A stretch of DNA of 64,000 nt from JAKAWQ01 sp035509315 (lineage in GTDB: Bacteria; Pseudomonadota; Alphaproteobacteria; Acetobacterales; Acetobacteraceae), in NCBI GenBank assembly GCA_035509315.1, contig DATJLS010000030.1, positions 62,001 through 126,000 of the forward strand, given 5' to 3'. This document shows positions 18,439 to 26,850 of this stretch, piece by piece (within the stretch, counting starts at the first letter, position 1; each line of letters begins with the position of its first letter). The position numbers and the translations under genes are program-made. The notes below the pieces were generated by a model. The model was not told the origin of the DNA. It worked only from the letters and a program-made list of their open reading frames with translations, and did not search any database.

Positions 18439-19823
18439 CACCGGCGGTGGGGCTCGCGCTTTTGTGGCGCGAGGCCGGACTTCCCGAAGCGGCGCTGGGA
18501 GGGATCGAATTCAGCGGCCGTGATCCCGTGCTGCCTTCGTCCTTTGCGATCGGCACCGCCGCGGCGGTGAGCATCGGGGCGGAGGCGCTTGCTTCCTCGT
18601 CGATGCTCGCGCGGCGCGGCGGCCCCGCGCCCAAGGTGCTTGTGGCGCTGCGCGACGCGGCGATCGAATTCCGCTCCGAACGCTATCTTCGCGTGAACGG
18701 GGCGCCGCCGCCCGATCTCTGGGATGCGATTGCCGGTCTTTATCGCACGAAAGATGGCTGGGTCCGGCTGCATACGAATTTCCCGCATCATCGCGAGGGC
18801 GTTTTGCGCCTGCTCGGCTGCGCGCACGAGCGGGAAGCGGTGGCGCGCGCGCTCGCCCGCTGGGAAGCGGAGCGCTTCGACCGGGAAGCGACCGAAGCGG
18901 GCCTCACGGTCGCCCGGCTCCGTTCCTTCGATGCGTGGGACGCGAGCGAAGAAGGTGCGGCGCTCATTTCGCAGCCCACGGTTTCGATCACGCGCTTCGG
19001 CGATGCGCCCGCGGTGCCGCTCTCTCCGGCGACGCGGCCGCTCGCGGGCCTGCGCGTGCTCGACCTGACCCGCGTGATCGCGGGCCCCGTCGCGGGCCGC
19101 GCACTCGCCTCCTATGGTGCGGAGGTGCTTGCGATCAGCGCGTCGCATCTGCCGCAGATGGCGCCGCTGGTGATCGATACCGGGCGGGGAAAACTCTCTT
19201 CCTTTCTCGATCTTCGCGAAGAGAAAGCGCGCGAAACCCTGCGGGAGCTGGTGCGGTCGGCGGATGTGTTCCTGCAATCCTACCGGCCGGGCGCGCTCGA
19301 TCATCATGGATTCGGTGCCGAGGAGGTCGCGCGGCTTCGCCCGGGGCTCGTGCACGCAACGCTTTCCGCCTACGGGTTCGCGGGCCCCTGGGCGGCGCGG
19401 CGCGGCTTCGACAGCCTGGTCCAGACGGCGAGCGGCTTCAACGATGCGGAAGCGAAGGCGGCCGGCGAGGCGACGCCAAGGCCCTTGCCCGCGCAGGCGC
19501 TCGATCACGCCTCGGGGCACCTGCTCGCCTTCGGGATCATCGCCGCGCTGTTGCGGCGCGCGGCCGAGGGTGGCTCGTTCCGCGTGCGCGTCTCGCTCGC
19601 GCGCACGGGGCTCTGGCTCCGCTCGCTCGGCCGTGTCGCGAACGGATTCGCCTGCCCGGATCCCGGCTTTTCCGATATCTCCGACCGCCTCGAGGAGACG
19701 GATTCGGGCTTCGGCCGCTTGACCGTCGTGCGTCCGGCCGCGGAAATCCCGGCAAGCCCACCCCGCCACGGCCGGCCCGCCATGCCGCTCGGCACGCACC
19801 CTGCCCATTGGCCCGCACCATAG
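18435..19823 (+). CDS. CaiB/BaiF-type CoA-transferase, domain-permuted
   Basis: A 462-residue class III CoA-transferase in which the normal order is changed. The usual N-terminal segment (PLAGLRVLDLTRVIAGPVAG) starts near residue 200. The region that normally forms the C-terminal part (LYRTKDGWVRLHTNF..., LARWEAERFD..., LRSFDAWDASEEG) comes before it. The catalytic aspartate is probably D357 in PAQALDHASGH. Acyl substrate unknown. It overlaps xthA by 4 bases from a GTG start, and precedes an ABC importer by about 100 bases. Confidence 0.82.
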   Translation: MTPAVGLALLWREAGLPEAALGGIEFSGRDPVLPSSFAIGTAAAVSIGAEALASSSMLARRGGPAPKVLVALRDAAIEFRSERYLRVNGAPPPDLWDAIAGLYRTKDGWVRLHTNFPHHREGVLRLLGCAHEREAVARALARWEAERFDREATEAGLTVARLRSFDAWDASEEGAALISQPTVSITRFGDAPAVPLSPATRPLAGLRVLDLTRVIAGPVAGRALASYGAEVLAISASHLPQMAPLVIDTGRGKLSSFLDLREEKARETLRELVRSADVFLQSYRPGALDHHGFGAEEVARLRPGLVHATLSAYGFAGPWAARRGFDSLVQTASGFNDAEAKAAGEATPRPLPAQALDHASGHLLAFGIIAALLRRAAEGGSFRVRVSLARTGLWLRSLGRVANGFACPDPGFSDISDRLEETDSGFGRLTVVRPAAEIPASPPRHGRPAMPLGTHPAHWPAP

Positions 19824-19853
19824 ATCTGCCCATGGGGGCCCGACTGATTGCCA

Positions 19854-19889
19854 GTGCCGGCCCATTTGTGGTGTAACGCCGGCCGGCAC
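19854..19889. promoter_or_regulatory. 9-bp stem hairpin upstream of the ABC importer operon
   Basis: GTGCCGGCC and GGCCGGCAC are separated by 18 bases, between the CoA-transferase stop and the substrate-binding protein start. It may terminate the upstream transcript or act in the leader of the transporter operon; there is no T-run. Confidence 0.4.
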
Positions 19890-19928
19890 GTCATGAAAAT
19901 TGCATGCGTAAATCTTAGGGAGGCGACG

Positions 19929-21290
19929 ATGACCCATCAGGGAACCCATCCAGGCGAAACCAGGCTCGGCCGGCGCTCCATCCTTGCCGCGGGACTCGCC
20001 GCCGGCGGCGGGCTCTCCCTGCCGCTCCTCTCGCCCTTTCCCGCCCGCGCGGCGGACTATCCCGCGCTCGGGACCTATCCCGCCGGCGTTTCCGGAGACA
20101 CCTGCTTCATCGGGCTGACCCCGCCGCTCACCGGCGCCTATTCGGCGGACGGCAAGGATCTTTCGCTCGGCTACCAGCTCGCGATCGCCCAGATCAACGC
20201 AGGCGGCGACATTCCCGCCAAATGGGGGCTCAAGGGCAAGGGCGTGCTCGGCAAGACCATTCGCTACAAGATCGCCGATGGCGAGCTCAAGCCGAATGTT
20301 GCTGTTCAGGAACAAACTCAGTTCATCGAGCAGGACAAGGCGATCATGATCTCCGGCTGCACGGACAGCGCGACCGCGATCGCGCTCGAAGAGCTGGCGC
20401 AGCGGATGAAGGTCGTCAACATGGTGGGCGCCAGCGGCTCCAACGACACGACGGGCAAGGACTGCCAGCGCTACGGGTTCCGCTCCCAGCCCTCGGCCTA
20501 CATGGCTTCGACCGCGCTCGGCCCGGTGGTTGCCAAGGCGTTCGGCACGAACCGCAAGGTGGCCTATCTCGTTCCCGATTACACCTACGGCTTCTCGGTC
20601 TTCGATTCCTTCGCCTCCGCCACCAAGAAATATGGCTGGACGATCGCGAGCAAGCAGGTGGTGCCGGTGGGAGCGGCGGACTACAGCTCCGCGCTCATCA
20701 ATATCGCCAACAGCGATGCCGAGATCTTCTGCAATGTCTGCTTCGGCAATGATTCGGTCGCCTCGTCCAAGCAGGCCGACCAGTTCGGCGTGCTCAAGAA
20801 GATGAAGATGGTGGTGCCCAACATCTCCTCCTTCCAGGCCCAGGAGACCGGCGCGGCCATCATGGGCGGCGTCTACGGCACCTTCGATTTCTGGTGGACG
20901 CTCGAGGATACCTACCCGCTGGCCAAGGATTTCGTGGAGAGCTTCTACGCCGCGAACAAGTACCGCCCGAGCTGGTGCGCGCACATCGCCTATATGCAGA
21001 CCTATCTCTGGGCGCTCGCCGTGGAGCGCGCCGGCACCTTCTATCCGGTGGAAGTGATCAAGACGCTGGAGGCTTCCCAGTCCCAGCCTTTCGATTCCTC
21101 GCTCGGCAAGGTCTGGTACCGCGCCGAGGACCATCAGCTGGTCCGCCCGGTGCCGGTGGTGGTGGGCAAGACGCCGGGCCAGATGAAGAGCAAGGACGAC
21201 TTCTTCACCGTGGTCTCGATCGTGCCCGGCGAGCAGGCGATCAATCCGGTGAGCGATCTGATGGGCTGCAAGCTCGGCTCCTATAGCTGA
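19929..21290 (+). CDS. Branched-chain amino acid-type ABC transporter, substrate-binding protein
   Basis: A 453-residue periplasmic binding protein of the Leu/Ile/Val (Peripla_BP_6) class. It starts with a twin-arginine-like leader (LGRRSILAAGLAAGGGLSL, cleavage near residue 41), suggesting export in folded form. GLTPPLTGAYSADGKDLSLG and the ISGCTDSATAIALEEL region fit the family. The start at 19929 has GGGAGG 5 bases upstream; earlier ATGs are unlikely. First gene of a four-gene importer operon. Amino acid or amide substrates are both possible. Its stop opens a five-copy 14-bp repeat. Confidence 0.9.
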   Translation: MTHQGTHPGETRLGRRSILAAGLAAGGGLSLPLLSPFPARAADYPALGTYPAGVSGDTCFIGLTPPLTGAYSADGKDLSLGYQLAIAQINAGGDIPAKWGLKGKGVLGKTIRYKIADGELKPNVAVQEQTQFIEQDKAIMISGCTDSATAIALEELAQRMKVVNMVGASGSNDTTGKDCQRYGFRSQPSAYMASTALGPVVAKAFGTNRKVAYLVPDYTYGFSVFDSFASATKKYGWTIASKQVVPVGAADYSSALINIANSDAEIFCNVCFGNDSVASSKQADQFGVLKKMKMVVPNISSFQAQETGAAIMGGVYGTFDFWWTLEDTYPLAKDFVESFYAANKYRPSWCAHIAYMQTYLWALAVERAGTFYPVEVIKTLEASQSQPFDSSLGKVWYRAEDHQLVRPVPVVVGKTPGQMKSKDDFFTVVSIVPGEQAINPVSDLMGCKLGSYS

Positions 21291-21355
21291 AGCCCAGTCG
21301 CTGAAGCCCAGTCGCCGAAGCCCAGTCGCTGAAGCGCATCAGCTGAAGCCCAGGA
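21286..21355. repeat. Five-copy 14-bp tandem repeat after the binding-protein gene
   Basis: GCTGAAGCCCAGTC and close variants start at 21286, 21300, 21314, 21328 and 21342. The TGA of the first copy is the gene's stop codon. Copies 1 and 2 are identical; copies 3-5 carry 1-3 changes. It fills most of the spacer before livH. Confidence 0.9.
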
Positions 21356-21388
21356 CGAAATCGTAGGAACGGGGGCCGCGCGTCCTTC

Positions 21389-22264
21389 ATGCCGAGCCTG
21401 CCGCTTCTCCTTGCCCAGGCCTTCAACGGCCTCGCACTGGGCTCCCTGCTCGCGCTCTCGGCGAGCGGGCTCACCATCACGCTCGGCACGCTCGGCCTGC
21501 TCAACTTCGCGCATGGCGCCCTCTTCATGCTGGGCGCCTATGCGGCGTTCGTCGTGCTCGGGCAGACGGGGTCCTTCCTGCTCGCGGTCGTGCTCGGTGG
21601 CGGATTCATGGTGCTCGTCGGCCTCGTCTTCGAGCGGGTGGTGATCCGGCTCTATTACGACCGGCCGGCCGAGGACCAGATCCTCGTCACCTTCGGTGTC
21701 GGCATCCTGATCGTCGAGGCGGTGCGCTTCGTCTTCGGCGGACTGAGCCAGCGTGTCCCGCTGCCGAGCTGGGGCGAGGGGATCGTCTCGCTCGGCTTCC
21801 TGATCTATCCGAAATACCGGCTGGAAGTGATCTTCATCGTCGCGCTCGCGCTTTTCCTTCTCTATCTCGCGCTCTATCGCACGCGCATCGGCCTCATCGT
21901 CCGCGCCGGGATCGAGGATGCGACGATGGTGAACATGCTCGGCATCAATGTCCGGCGCGCCTTCATGGTGGTCTTCGCGATCGGCGTGCTGGCGGCGGGA
22001 TTCGCGGGGCTGGTCTATGCGCCGCTCGTCTCGGTCGATCCCGACATGGGCGGGCCGTTCCTTGCCGAATCCTTCGTCGTCGTCGTCATCGGCGGGCTCG
22101 GCTCCTTTCCCGGCGCGGTCGCCGGCGGGCTGATCGCCGGCGAGATCATCAGCCTGACGAGCGCCTTCAATGCCGATTACTCGTACGTGATGCTCTATGT
22201 GGTGATGGCTCTGATCCTGGTCTTCCAGCCGCAGGGCCTGTTCGGCGCGGAAGGGCGGGCGTGA
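21389..22264 (+). CDS. livH: Branched-chain amino acid-type ABC transporter permease LivH
   Basis: A 291-residue inner-membrane permease with about eight helices. The N-terminal GLALGSLLALSASGLTITLGTLGLLNFAHGALFMLGAY is split here as GLTITLGTLGLLNFAHG, the LivH hallmark; VVIGGLGSFPGAVAGGL near the end is the coupling-loop region. It overlaps the fused livM-livG gene by 4 bases (GTGA). Confidence 0.95.
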   Translation: MPSLPLLLAQAFNGLALGSLLALSASGLTITLGTLGLLNFAHGALFMLGAYAAFVVLGQTGSFLLAVVLGGGFMVLVGLVFERVVIRLYYDRPAEDQILVTFGVGILIVEAVRFVFGGLSQRVPLPSWGEGIVSLGFLIYPKYRLEVIFIVALALFLLYLALYRTRIGLIVRAGIEDATMVNMLGINVRRAFMVVFAIGVLAAGFAGLVYAPLVSVDPDMGGPFLAESFVVVVIGGLGSFPGAVAGGLIAGEIISLTSAFNADYSYVMLYVVMALILVFQPQGLFGAEGRA

Positions 22265-24096
22265 GACGTTCCGCTCGCGGAGGCCTTCTGCCGGAAATCG
22301 CGCTGGCGGCCGGACTCGTCGCCGGTTTCCTCATCCTTCCCTTCATCGGCGGCTCGGCCGACATGTTCGGGCGGATCGTGATCTGGGGCCTGTTCGGGCT
22401 CGGGTTCGATCTTCTCTTCGGCTACACGGGCCTTCTTTCCTTCGGCCAGGCCGCCTTCTACGGCACCGGGGGCTATGTGTGCGCGTGGCTCCTGACGACG
22501 CACACGCTCGGCAATGTGTGGCTCTCGCTCGTCATCGGGACGCTTGCGGCCGGTGTCTGGGGCGTGGTGGTCGGCTGGTTCGCGCTGCGGCGCATCGGCA
22601 TCTATTTCGCGATGCTCACGCTCGCCTTCGGCCAGATCTCGTTCTTTCTCGAGAATTCCCCGCTGGCGCAATGGACCGGGGGAGAAAACGGGCTGCCGGG
22701 CGTGCCGGTACCGCATCTCACCTTCGGCACGGTGAATTTCGCCTTCACCAGCGGCTGGCGGATGGATCTTCTCGTGGGCGTGGTGTTCGTGGCGGGCTTC
22801 GCGCTCGCCCGGCGCATCGTTCATTCCGCCTTCGGCGCGGTGCTGCGCGCGATCCGGGACAATGCCGGCCGGACGCTCGCCCTTGGCCATGAGGTCGGGC
22901 GCTACAAGCTTGCCGTGTTCGTCATCGCCGCGCTCTATGCGGGGCTCGCGGGCGGGCTGATCGGCGTGTTCCAGAGCTATATGCCGCCCGACGCCTTCGC
23001 GCTCGACACGTCCGGCCAGCTCGTCGCGCAGACGGTGATCGGCGGGGTCGGAACCTTGATCGGCCCGCTGCTCGGCGGCGCGGTCTGGCTCTATCTCGAG
23101 CAGAATCTGCAGTTGATCCCTGGCATCGGCGCGCTCTGGAAATTCGTGCTCGGCCTCATCTTCGTCATCCTCGTCACCCTCTTTCGCCACGGGATCGCCG
23201 GCGCGATCGAGGGATTTTGGAAGCGGCGCCGGCCGGCCGCGAGCAGCCTGCCCGCGGAAGCGGCACTGCCCGAGCGCATGCCCGCGCTGCCGCTCGCCGC
23301 ACCCGCGATCCGTTCGGCCGCCGGGACACCGGCGCTCGAAGCGCGCGGGCTGAGCAAATTCTTCGGCGGCATCCGCGCCGTGGAAGACGTTTCGCTCACG
23401 GTGGCGCCGGGCTCGGTGCAGGCGGTGATCGGGCCCAACGGCGCGGGCAAGAGCACGCTTTTCAAGATGCTCCTCGACGAAGTCACGCCGAGCGCGGGCG
23501 AGGTCTTCTTCTTCGGCCGGCGAATCACGGGCCTCGGCGTCGCGGGCGCCTGCCAGGCGGGGCTCGGCAAGAGCTATCAGGTGAACCAGCTTTTCGCCGC
23601 GCTCACGGTGCGCGAGAATCTCCGCGTGGCCGCGCTCGCGCGAAGGCGCGGCGCCTTCCGCCTCGATCTCCTGCGCCCGGCCCATTCCATTCCTGATGTG
23701 GAACGACAGGTCGATGCGGTGCTGGAGACGATCGGGCTCGGCGCGCGCGCCGAGCTGCCGCCGGGCGTGCTCGCCTACGGGGAAAAGCGGCGGCTCGAGA
23801 TCGGGCTTGCGCTTGCCGGCTCGCCGCAGGTGTTGCTGCTCGACGAGCCGCTGGCGGGCATGAGCCCGGAAGAGCGTGCGGCAACCAAGCTCCTGATCGC
23901 GCGGCTGCGCGAGGAGGCGACGCTCGTCATCGTCGAGCACGACATGGATGCGGTGTTCGAGCTTGCCGACCGGATCAGTGTGCTCGCGGATGGGCATCTG
24001 CTCGCCGACGGAACGGCCGCGGAGATCCAGCAGAGCGAATCCGTGCAGGAAGCCTATCTCGGCGGGCTGCGCGCTCCCGAGGGCATCGTTCCATGA
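22261..24096 (+). CDS. Fused LivM permease and LivG ATPase
   Basis: A single 611-residue protein. Residues 1 to about 325 are the LivM permease (LLFGYTGLLSFGQAAFYG; GGVGTLIGPLLGGAVW), and residues about 350-605 are the LivG-type ATPase, with Walker A GPNGAGKS at 391-398, EKRRLEIGLALA as the signature region and LLLDEPLAGMSPEE as Walker B. A linker rich in Ala, Pro and Arg joins them. LivM and LivG are separate in most bacteria. GTG start overlaps livH; the stop overlaps livF (ATGA). Confidence 0.93.
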   Translation: MRRSARGGLLPEIALAAGLVAGFLILPFIGGSADMFGRIVIWGLFGLGFDLLFGYTGLLSFGQAAFYGTGGYVCAWLLTTHTLGNVWLSLVIGTLAAGVWGVVVGWFALRRIGIYFAMLTLAFGQISFFLENSPLAQWTGGENGLPGVPVPHLTFGTVNFAFTSGWRMDLLVGVVFVAGFALARRIVHSAFGAVLRAIRDNAGRTLALGHEVGRYKLAVFVIAALYAGLAGGLIGVFQSYMPPDAFALDTSGQLVAQTVIGGVGTLIGPLLGGAVWLYLEQNLQLIPGIGALWKFVLGLIFVILVTLFRHGIAGAIEGFWKRRRPAASSLPAEAALPERMPALPLAAPAIRSAAGTPALEARGLSKFFGGIRAVEDVSLTVAPGSVQAVIGPNGAGKSTLFKMLLDEVTPSAGEVFFFGRRITGLGVAGACQAGLGKSYQVNQLFAALTVRENLRVAALARRRGAFRLDLLRPAHSIPDVERQVDAVLETIGLGARAELPPGVLAYGEKRRLEIGLALAGSPQVLLLDEPLAGMSPEERAATKLLIARLREEATLVIVEHDMDAVFELADRISVLADGHLLADGTAAEIQQSESVQEAYLGGLRAPEGIVP

Positions 24097-24791
24097 GCCT
24101 CCTGGAAGTCGATCGCGTCAACAGCTTCTACGGAGACTCGCACATCCTCTTCGATGTCACGCTCGCGGTGGAGGAGAGCGAGGTTGTCGCCCTGCTCGGG
24201 CGCAATGGCGCCGGCAAGACCACCACGCTCAAGACGATCATGGGCGTGCTGCCGGCGAAAAGCGGCAGCATCCGTCTTGCCAACGCGCCGATCGAGGCGC
24301 TCCAGCCGTTCGAGATCGCGCGCCGCGGCGTGCAGCTCGTGCCGGAGGAACGGCGCATTTTCGGGGGGCTGACGGTCGCGGAGAATCTCGAGCTCGCCAG
24401 CCTCAGCGCGGAAAGCCCGCTCTCGCACGACGCCATCTATGCCTATTTCCCGCGGCTCGGCGAGCGGCGCGCCTCGCGCGGGCGCAATCTCTCGGGTGGC
24501 GAGCAGCAGATGCTGGCCATCGCCCGGGCATTGATCCGCGATGCGCGCATCATCCTGCTCGACGAGCCTTTCGAGGGATTGGCGCCGCTGGTGGTGCGCG
24601 ACCTTCTCTCGGTCGCCGAGACGCTCGCCGCCCAGGGCCGCACGATTCTGATCGTCGAGCAGAATGTCACCGCCGCGCTCGATCTCGCGCGCCGCGTCTA
24701 TGTGCTGAACAACGGCCACGTCGTCTTCAGCGGCACGACGGCGGAGCTGCGCGCCGAGCCCGCGGTGATGAAAAATCATCTGGGCGTCTAG
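24093..24791 (+). CDS. livF: Branched-chain amino acid-type ABC transporter ATPase LivF
   Basis: A 232-residue ATPase that pairs with the LivG half of the upstream fusion. Walker A LLGRNGAGKTT near residue 33-43, QLVPEERRIFGGLTVAENL typical of LivF, signature LSGGEQQMLAIARAL and Walker B IILLDEPFEGLAP. ATGA overlap with the upstream gene. About 40 bases after its stop an IS1595-type element has inserted into a hairpin that may once have been the operon terminator. Confidence 0.95.
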   Translation: MSLLEVDRVNSFYGDSHILFDVTLAVEESEVVALLGRNGAGKTTTLKTIMGVLPAKSGSIRLANAPIEALQPFEIARRGVQLVPEERRIFGGLTVAENLELASLSAESPLSHDAIYAYFPRLGERRASRGRNLSGGEQQMLAIARALIRDARIILLDEPFEGLAPLVVRDLLSVAETLAAQGRTILIVEQNVTAALDLARRVYVLNNGHVVFSGTTAELRAEPAVMKNHLGV

Positions 24792-24908
24792 TCATCGCGG
24801 CACAGAAAGCCGCGCGGCGGGAACGGATTGCAAAGGCGATTATGCACTACATGACGAGCGCCGTAGGACGTCCTATATTCATCTTCGTCACGCACAAAGG
24901 CGCCTCCG

Positions 24909-25793
24909 GTGGCCCAGTTCACTCGCCAGATGACCGTTTCCGAGTGGGAAGCTCTGTTCCCGGATGATGATGCTTGCCGCACTTATCTGGTGCGGCGCCG
25001 GTGGCCAGATGGTGTGATTATGTGCCCACGCTGCGGTGCGTCTGAACGCGTCTTTGCGCTCAAGACCATGCCCTTCAAGTGGGAGTGCATGAATTGCGGT
25101 AAGAGCACGTCCTACCGCTTCTCGGTTATTGCGGGCACGATTTTCGAAAATACGAACATCGGTCTGCGGGACTGGTTCAAAGTCATCTATCTGATGGTGA
25201 CCAGCAAGAAAGGCATCAGCGCCCTTCAGGTTCAGCGGGTCAAGGGTTTCGGCTCCTATCGAACCGCCCATTACATGTGTCATCGCATCCGGGCCGGCTT
25301 GGTCGATCCCGAGTTCCGCAAGCTGATGGGCATTGTGGAAGTCGATGAAACCTACATTGGTGGGAAGAACAAGAATCGGCACGCAGACAAGCGCGTTGAA
25401 GGACGCGGCATCACGGGAAAAGAGACCGTCGTGGGCGCCGTTGAACGCCAGGGCAGCGTCGTGGCCCGCGTGATCCGGCACACTGATGCCAGAAGCCTGC
25501 AAGGCACCGTTCGCGAGGCGGTCTCCACGAAGGTTGATCTCCTCGCCACGGACGAATACCGGAGCTACTGGGGCCTGAAGGACTATCCCCATAAGTTCGT
25601 GCGCCACAGTGCTGGCGAATACGTGGTTGGCGCCGTTCATACTCAGACGATTGACGCCTTCTGGTCCCTGATTAAGCGCGGGATCATGGGCACCTTCCAC
25701 AAGGTAAGCGCCAAATATCTACCGCTCTACATTGTAGAGTTTGAGTTCCGGTATAACAACTGGAAGAATTCAGTATCTTTGGTGCGGCTGTAG
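24909..25793 (+). CDS. IS1595-family transposase
   Basis: A 294-residue DDE-type transposase. An N-terminal zinc ribbon uses C39, C42, C60 and C63 (MCPRCG, ECMNCG). The ISXO2-like catalytic domain has VDETYIGGKNKN, LATDEYRSYW and HTQTIDAFWSLIKRG followed by EFEFRYN. GTG start, since it follows directly on the left-end region and gives the family N-terminus. The frame is intact from end to end, so the enzyme is probably active. Confidence 0.95.
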   Translation: MAQFTRQMTVSEWEALFPDDDACRTYLVRRRWPDGVIMCPRCGASERVFALKTMPFKWECMNCGKSTSYRFSVIAGTIFENTNIGLRDWFKVIYLMVTSKKGISALQVQRVKGFGSYRTAHYMCHRIRAGLVDPEFRKLMGIVEVDETYIGGKNKNRHADKRVEGRGITGKETVVGAVERQGSVVARVIRHTDARSLQGTVREAVSTKVDLLATDEYRSYWGLKDYPHKFVRHSAGEYVVGAVHTQTIDAFWSLIKRGIMGTFHKVSAKYLPLYIVEFEFRYNNWKNSVSLVRL

Positions 25794-25841
25794 CAAGGTG
25801 CTGAGGCGCCACAAACTAGGAAGGCGTCGGCGTTCTCAGCC

Positions 25842-26582
25842 ATGAGAAACCCACCACCAAGTCGGAACGGCGATGGCAATAACCCAACAAACAGTTCCGG
25901 CGAAGATAAGGAAATCCGTGACGTCGCCTCCCTTGGGGGAGCCTTCCTTAATCAATATCGAGCCGATCGTGCCGAAGAGAAAGAAAATAAACGTATAGAG
26001 CATATATGGATTAAACGAGGCGCCGAAGCAGCAATCTGTTACACCGTCATTACCGCTATTATTATGATTTTTTCCATTAGACAGACCATGATAGCGAGAG
26101 ATACCGAACGTCGTCAGTTGCGAGCCTACATCCAAGTTATGCCCGACCGGCCAGCGATGTTGGACATAATTGCCGGACGCCAACCTATTGGGCCGTACAC
26201 CGTGCGAAATGTCGGACAGACTCCAGCCTACGAGGAGACCGAGCGCGCCATCTTGGTATATGCACGCTATCCACTTTTGCCGAATACCAGATTTGTATAT
26301 CTCTCGGCGCCCGGTGAACTGCCAGCCGGCAAGATCACCCTTGGCTCCAGCTTCAGTCGTGACACCGGCAGCATCGCTGAATTGGCTGATCCAATCTCCG
26401 CAAATCAGATCGCCGCATTGGCACGCTCTGGAGGCGCTGCGCGACTCATTGTCGCAGGGACGATCAACTACCGTGATATCTTCGGCGACCGACATTACAC
26501 CAATTTCTGCTGGAGCGCGTGGGGTGATGGTCCGACCATCGACACCGTTGCATGGTGCGATCAACACAACGACGCAAATTAA
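25842..26582 (+). CDS. IS passenger gene, single-helix membrane protein of unknown function
   Basis: A 246-residue protein inside the insertion sequence. It has a charged N-terminus (residues 1-60), one transmembrane helix at about 61-79, then RQLRAYIQV and an extracytoplasmic domain with YTVRNVGQTPAYE and the ending GTINYRDIFGDRHYTNFCW. The phrase around GQTPAY recurs in uncharacterised membrane-anchored bacterial proteins; no function is known to me. GC content is visibly below that of the host genes. It is not needed for transposition as far as can be told. The opposite strand also has a long frame, but without such features. Confidence 0.75.
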   Translation: MRNPPPSRNGDGNNPTNSSGEDKEIRDVASLGGAFLNQYRADRAEEKENKRIEHIWIKRGAEAAICYTVITAIIMIFSIRQTMIARDTERRQLRAYIQVMPDRPAMLDIIAGRQPIGPYTVRNVGQTPAYEETERAILVYARYPLLPNTRFVYLSAPGELPAGKITLGSSFSRDTGSIAELADPISANQIAALARSGGAARLIVAGTINYRDIFGDRHYTNFCWSAWGDGPTIDTVAWCDQHNDAN

Positions 26583-26717
26583 CAACGCTCTAGCCAGCAT
26601 TTGTGCAGAGCACGATGATCCATGACTGTCAAATCACGCACAATCACCACGGACCGCTTGTGAGAGAACTTTTTTCTCTGTTCCCTTTAACTCGTCAAGT
26701 AGTGCATAATTGCCATT

Positions 26718-26797
26718 GCAAAGGCTCTGCCTTTGCCGGGGATCGGGTTCCCATCGCGCATGCGCGATGGGGCCCGGTCCAGGGGCAGAGCCCCTGG
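26718..26797. repeat. Three consecutive hairpins at the IS target site
   Basis: GCAAAGGC-TCT-GCCTTTGC (26718-26736), the perfect palindrome at 26750-26771 (CCCATCGCGCA and its complement) and CCAGGGGC-AGA-GCCCCTGG (26779-26797). In the pre-insertion arrangement these followed livF by about 38 bases and could have formed its terminator region. The IS entered the left arm of the first hairpin. Confidence 0.65.
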
Positions 26798-26826
26798 CCT
26801 GAATTCTACCCCTGGCCTGAGTTCTA
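26791..26826. repeat. 18-bp tandem duplication
   Basis: CCCCTGGCCTGAATTCTA is followed directly by a copy with one change (A to G). It lies in the spacer 3' of both livF and the convergent ilvE. Confidence 0.85.
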
Positions 26827-26850
26827 AAAAAAGCAGCGCCTCAGGCTGGA

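Larger units (their letters stand above)
24827..26722 (+). mobile_element. Complete IS1595-family insertion sequence with passenger gene
   Basis: The element spans 24835-26714 (1,880 bp). Its left end GGCGATTATGCACTAC and the complement of its right end GGCAATTATGCACTAC continue to 24-bp inverted repeats with two mismatches in total. Both sides are flanked by ATTGCAAA (24827-24834 and 26715-26722), a perfect 8-bp target duplication, the length expected for IS1595. It carries a transposase gene and a second gene of lower GC content. The target lies in the left arm of the hairpin GCAAAGGC/GCCTTTGC. Perfect duplication implies recent insertion. Confidence 0.95.

Noticed and set aside
19848..19928. 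Earlier ATG for the substrate-binding protein
   Set aside because: It would put 27 residues before the twin-arginine leader and ignore GGGAGG placed 5 bases before 19929.
18318..21134. A 938-residue open frame on the minus strand opposite xthA, the CoA-transferase and the binding protein
   Set aside because: Long antisense frames are common in GC-rich DNA because stop codons are rare. It has Arg/Ala/Gly-rich composition, no domain, and overlaps three well supported genes.
21286..21355. CRISPR-like array
   Set aside because: Units are 14 bases, contiguous and without spacers, and there are no cas genes.
25836..26600. A 254-residue minus-strand frame across the IS passenger gene, with hydrophobic stretches
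   Set aside because: The plus-strand frame has a clear single helix, a plausible extracytoplasmic domain and recurring phrases such as GQTPAY; the minus frame has none and its hydrophobic ends mirror the helix codons.
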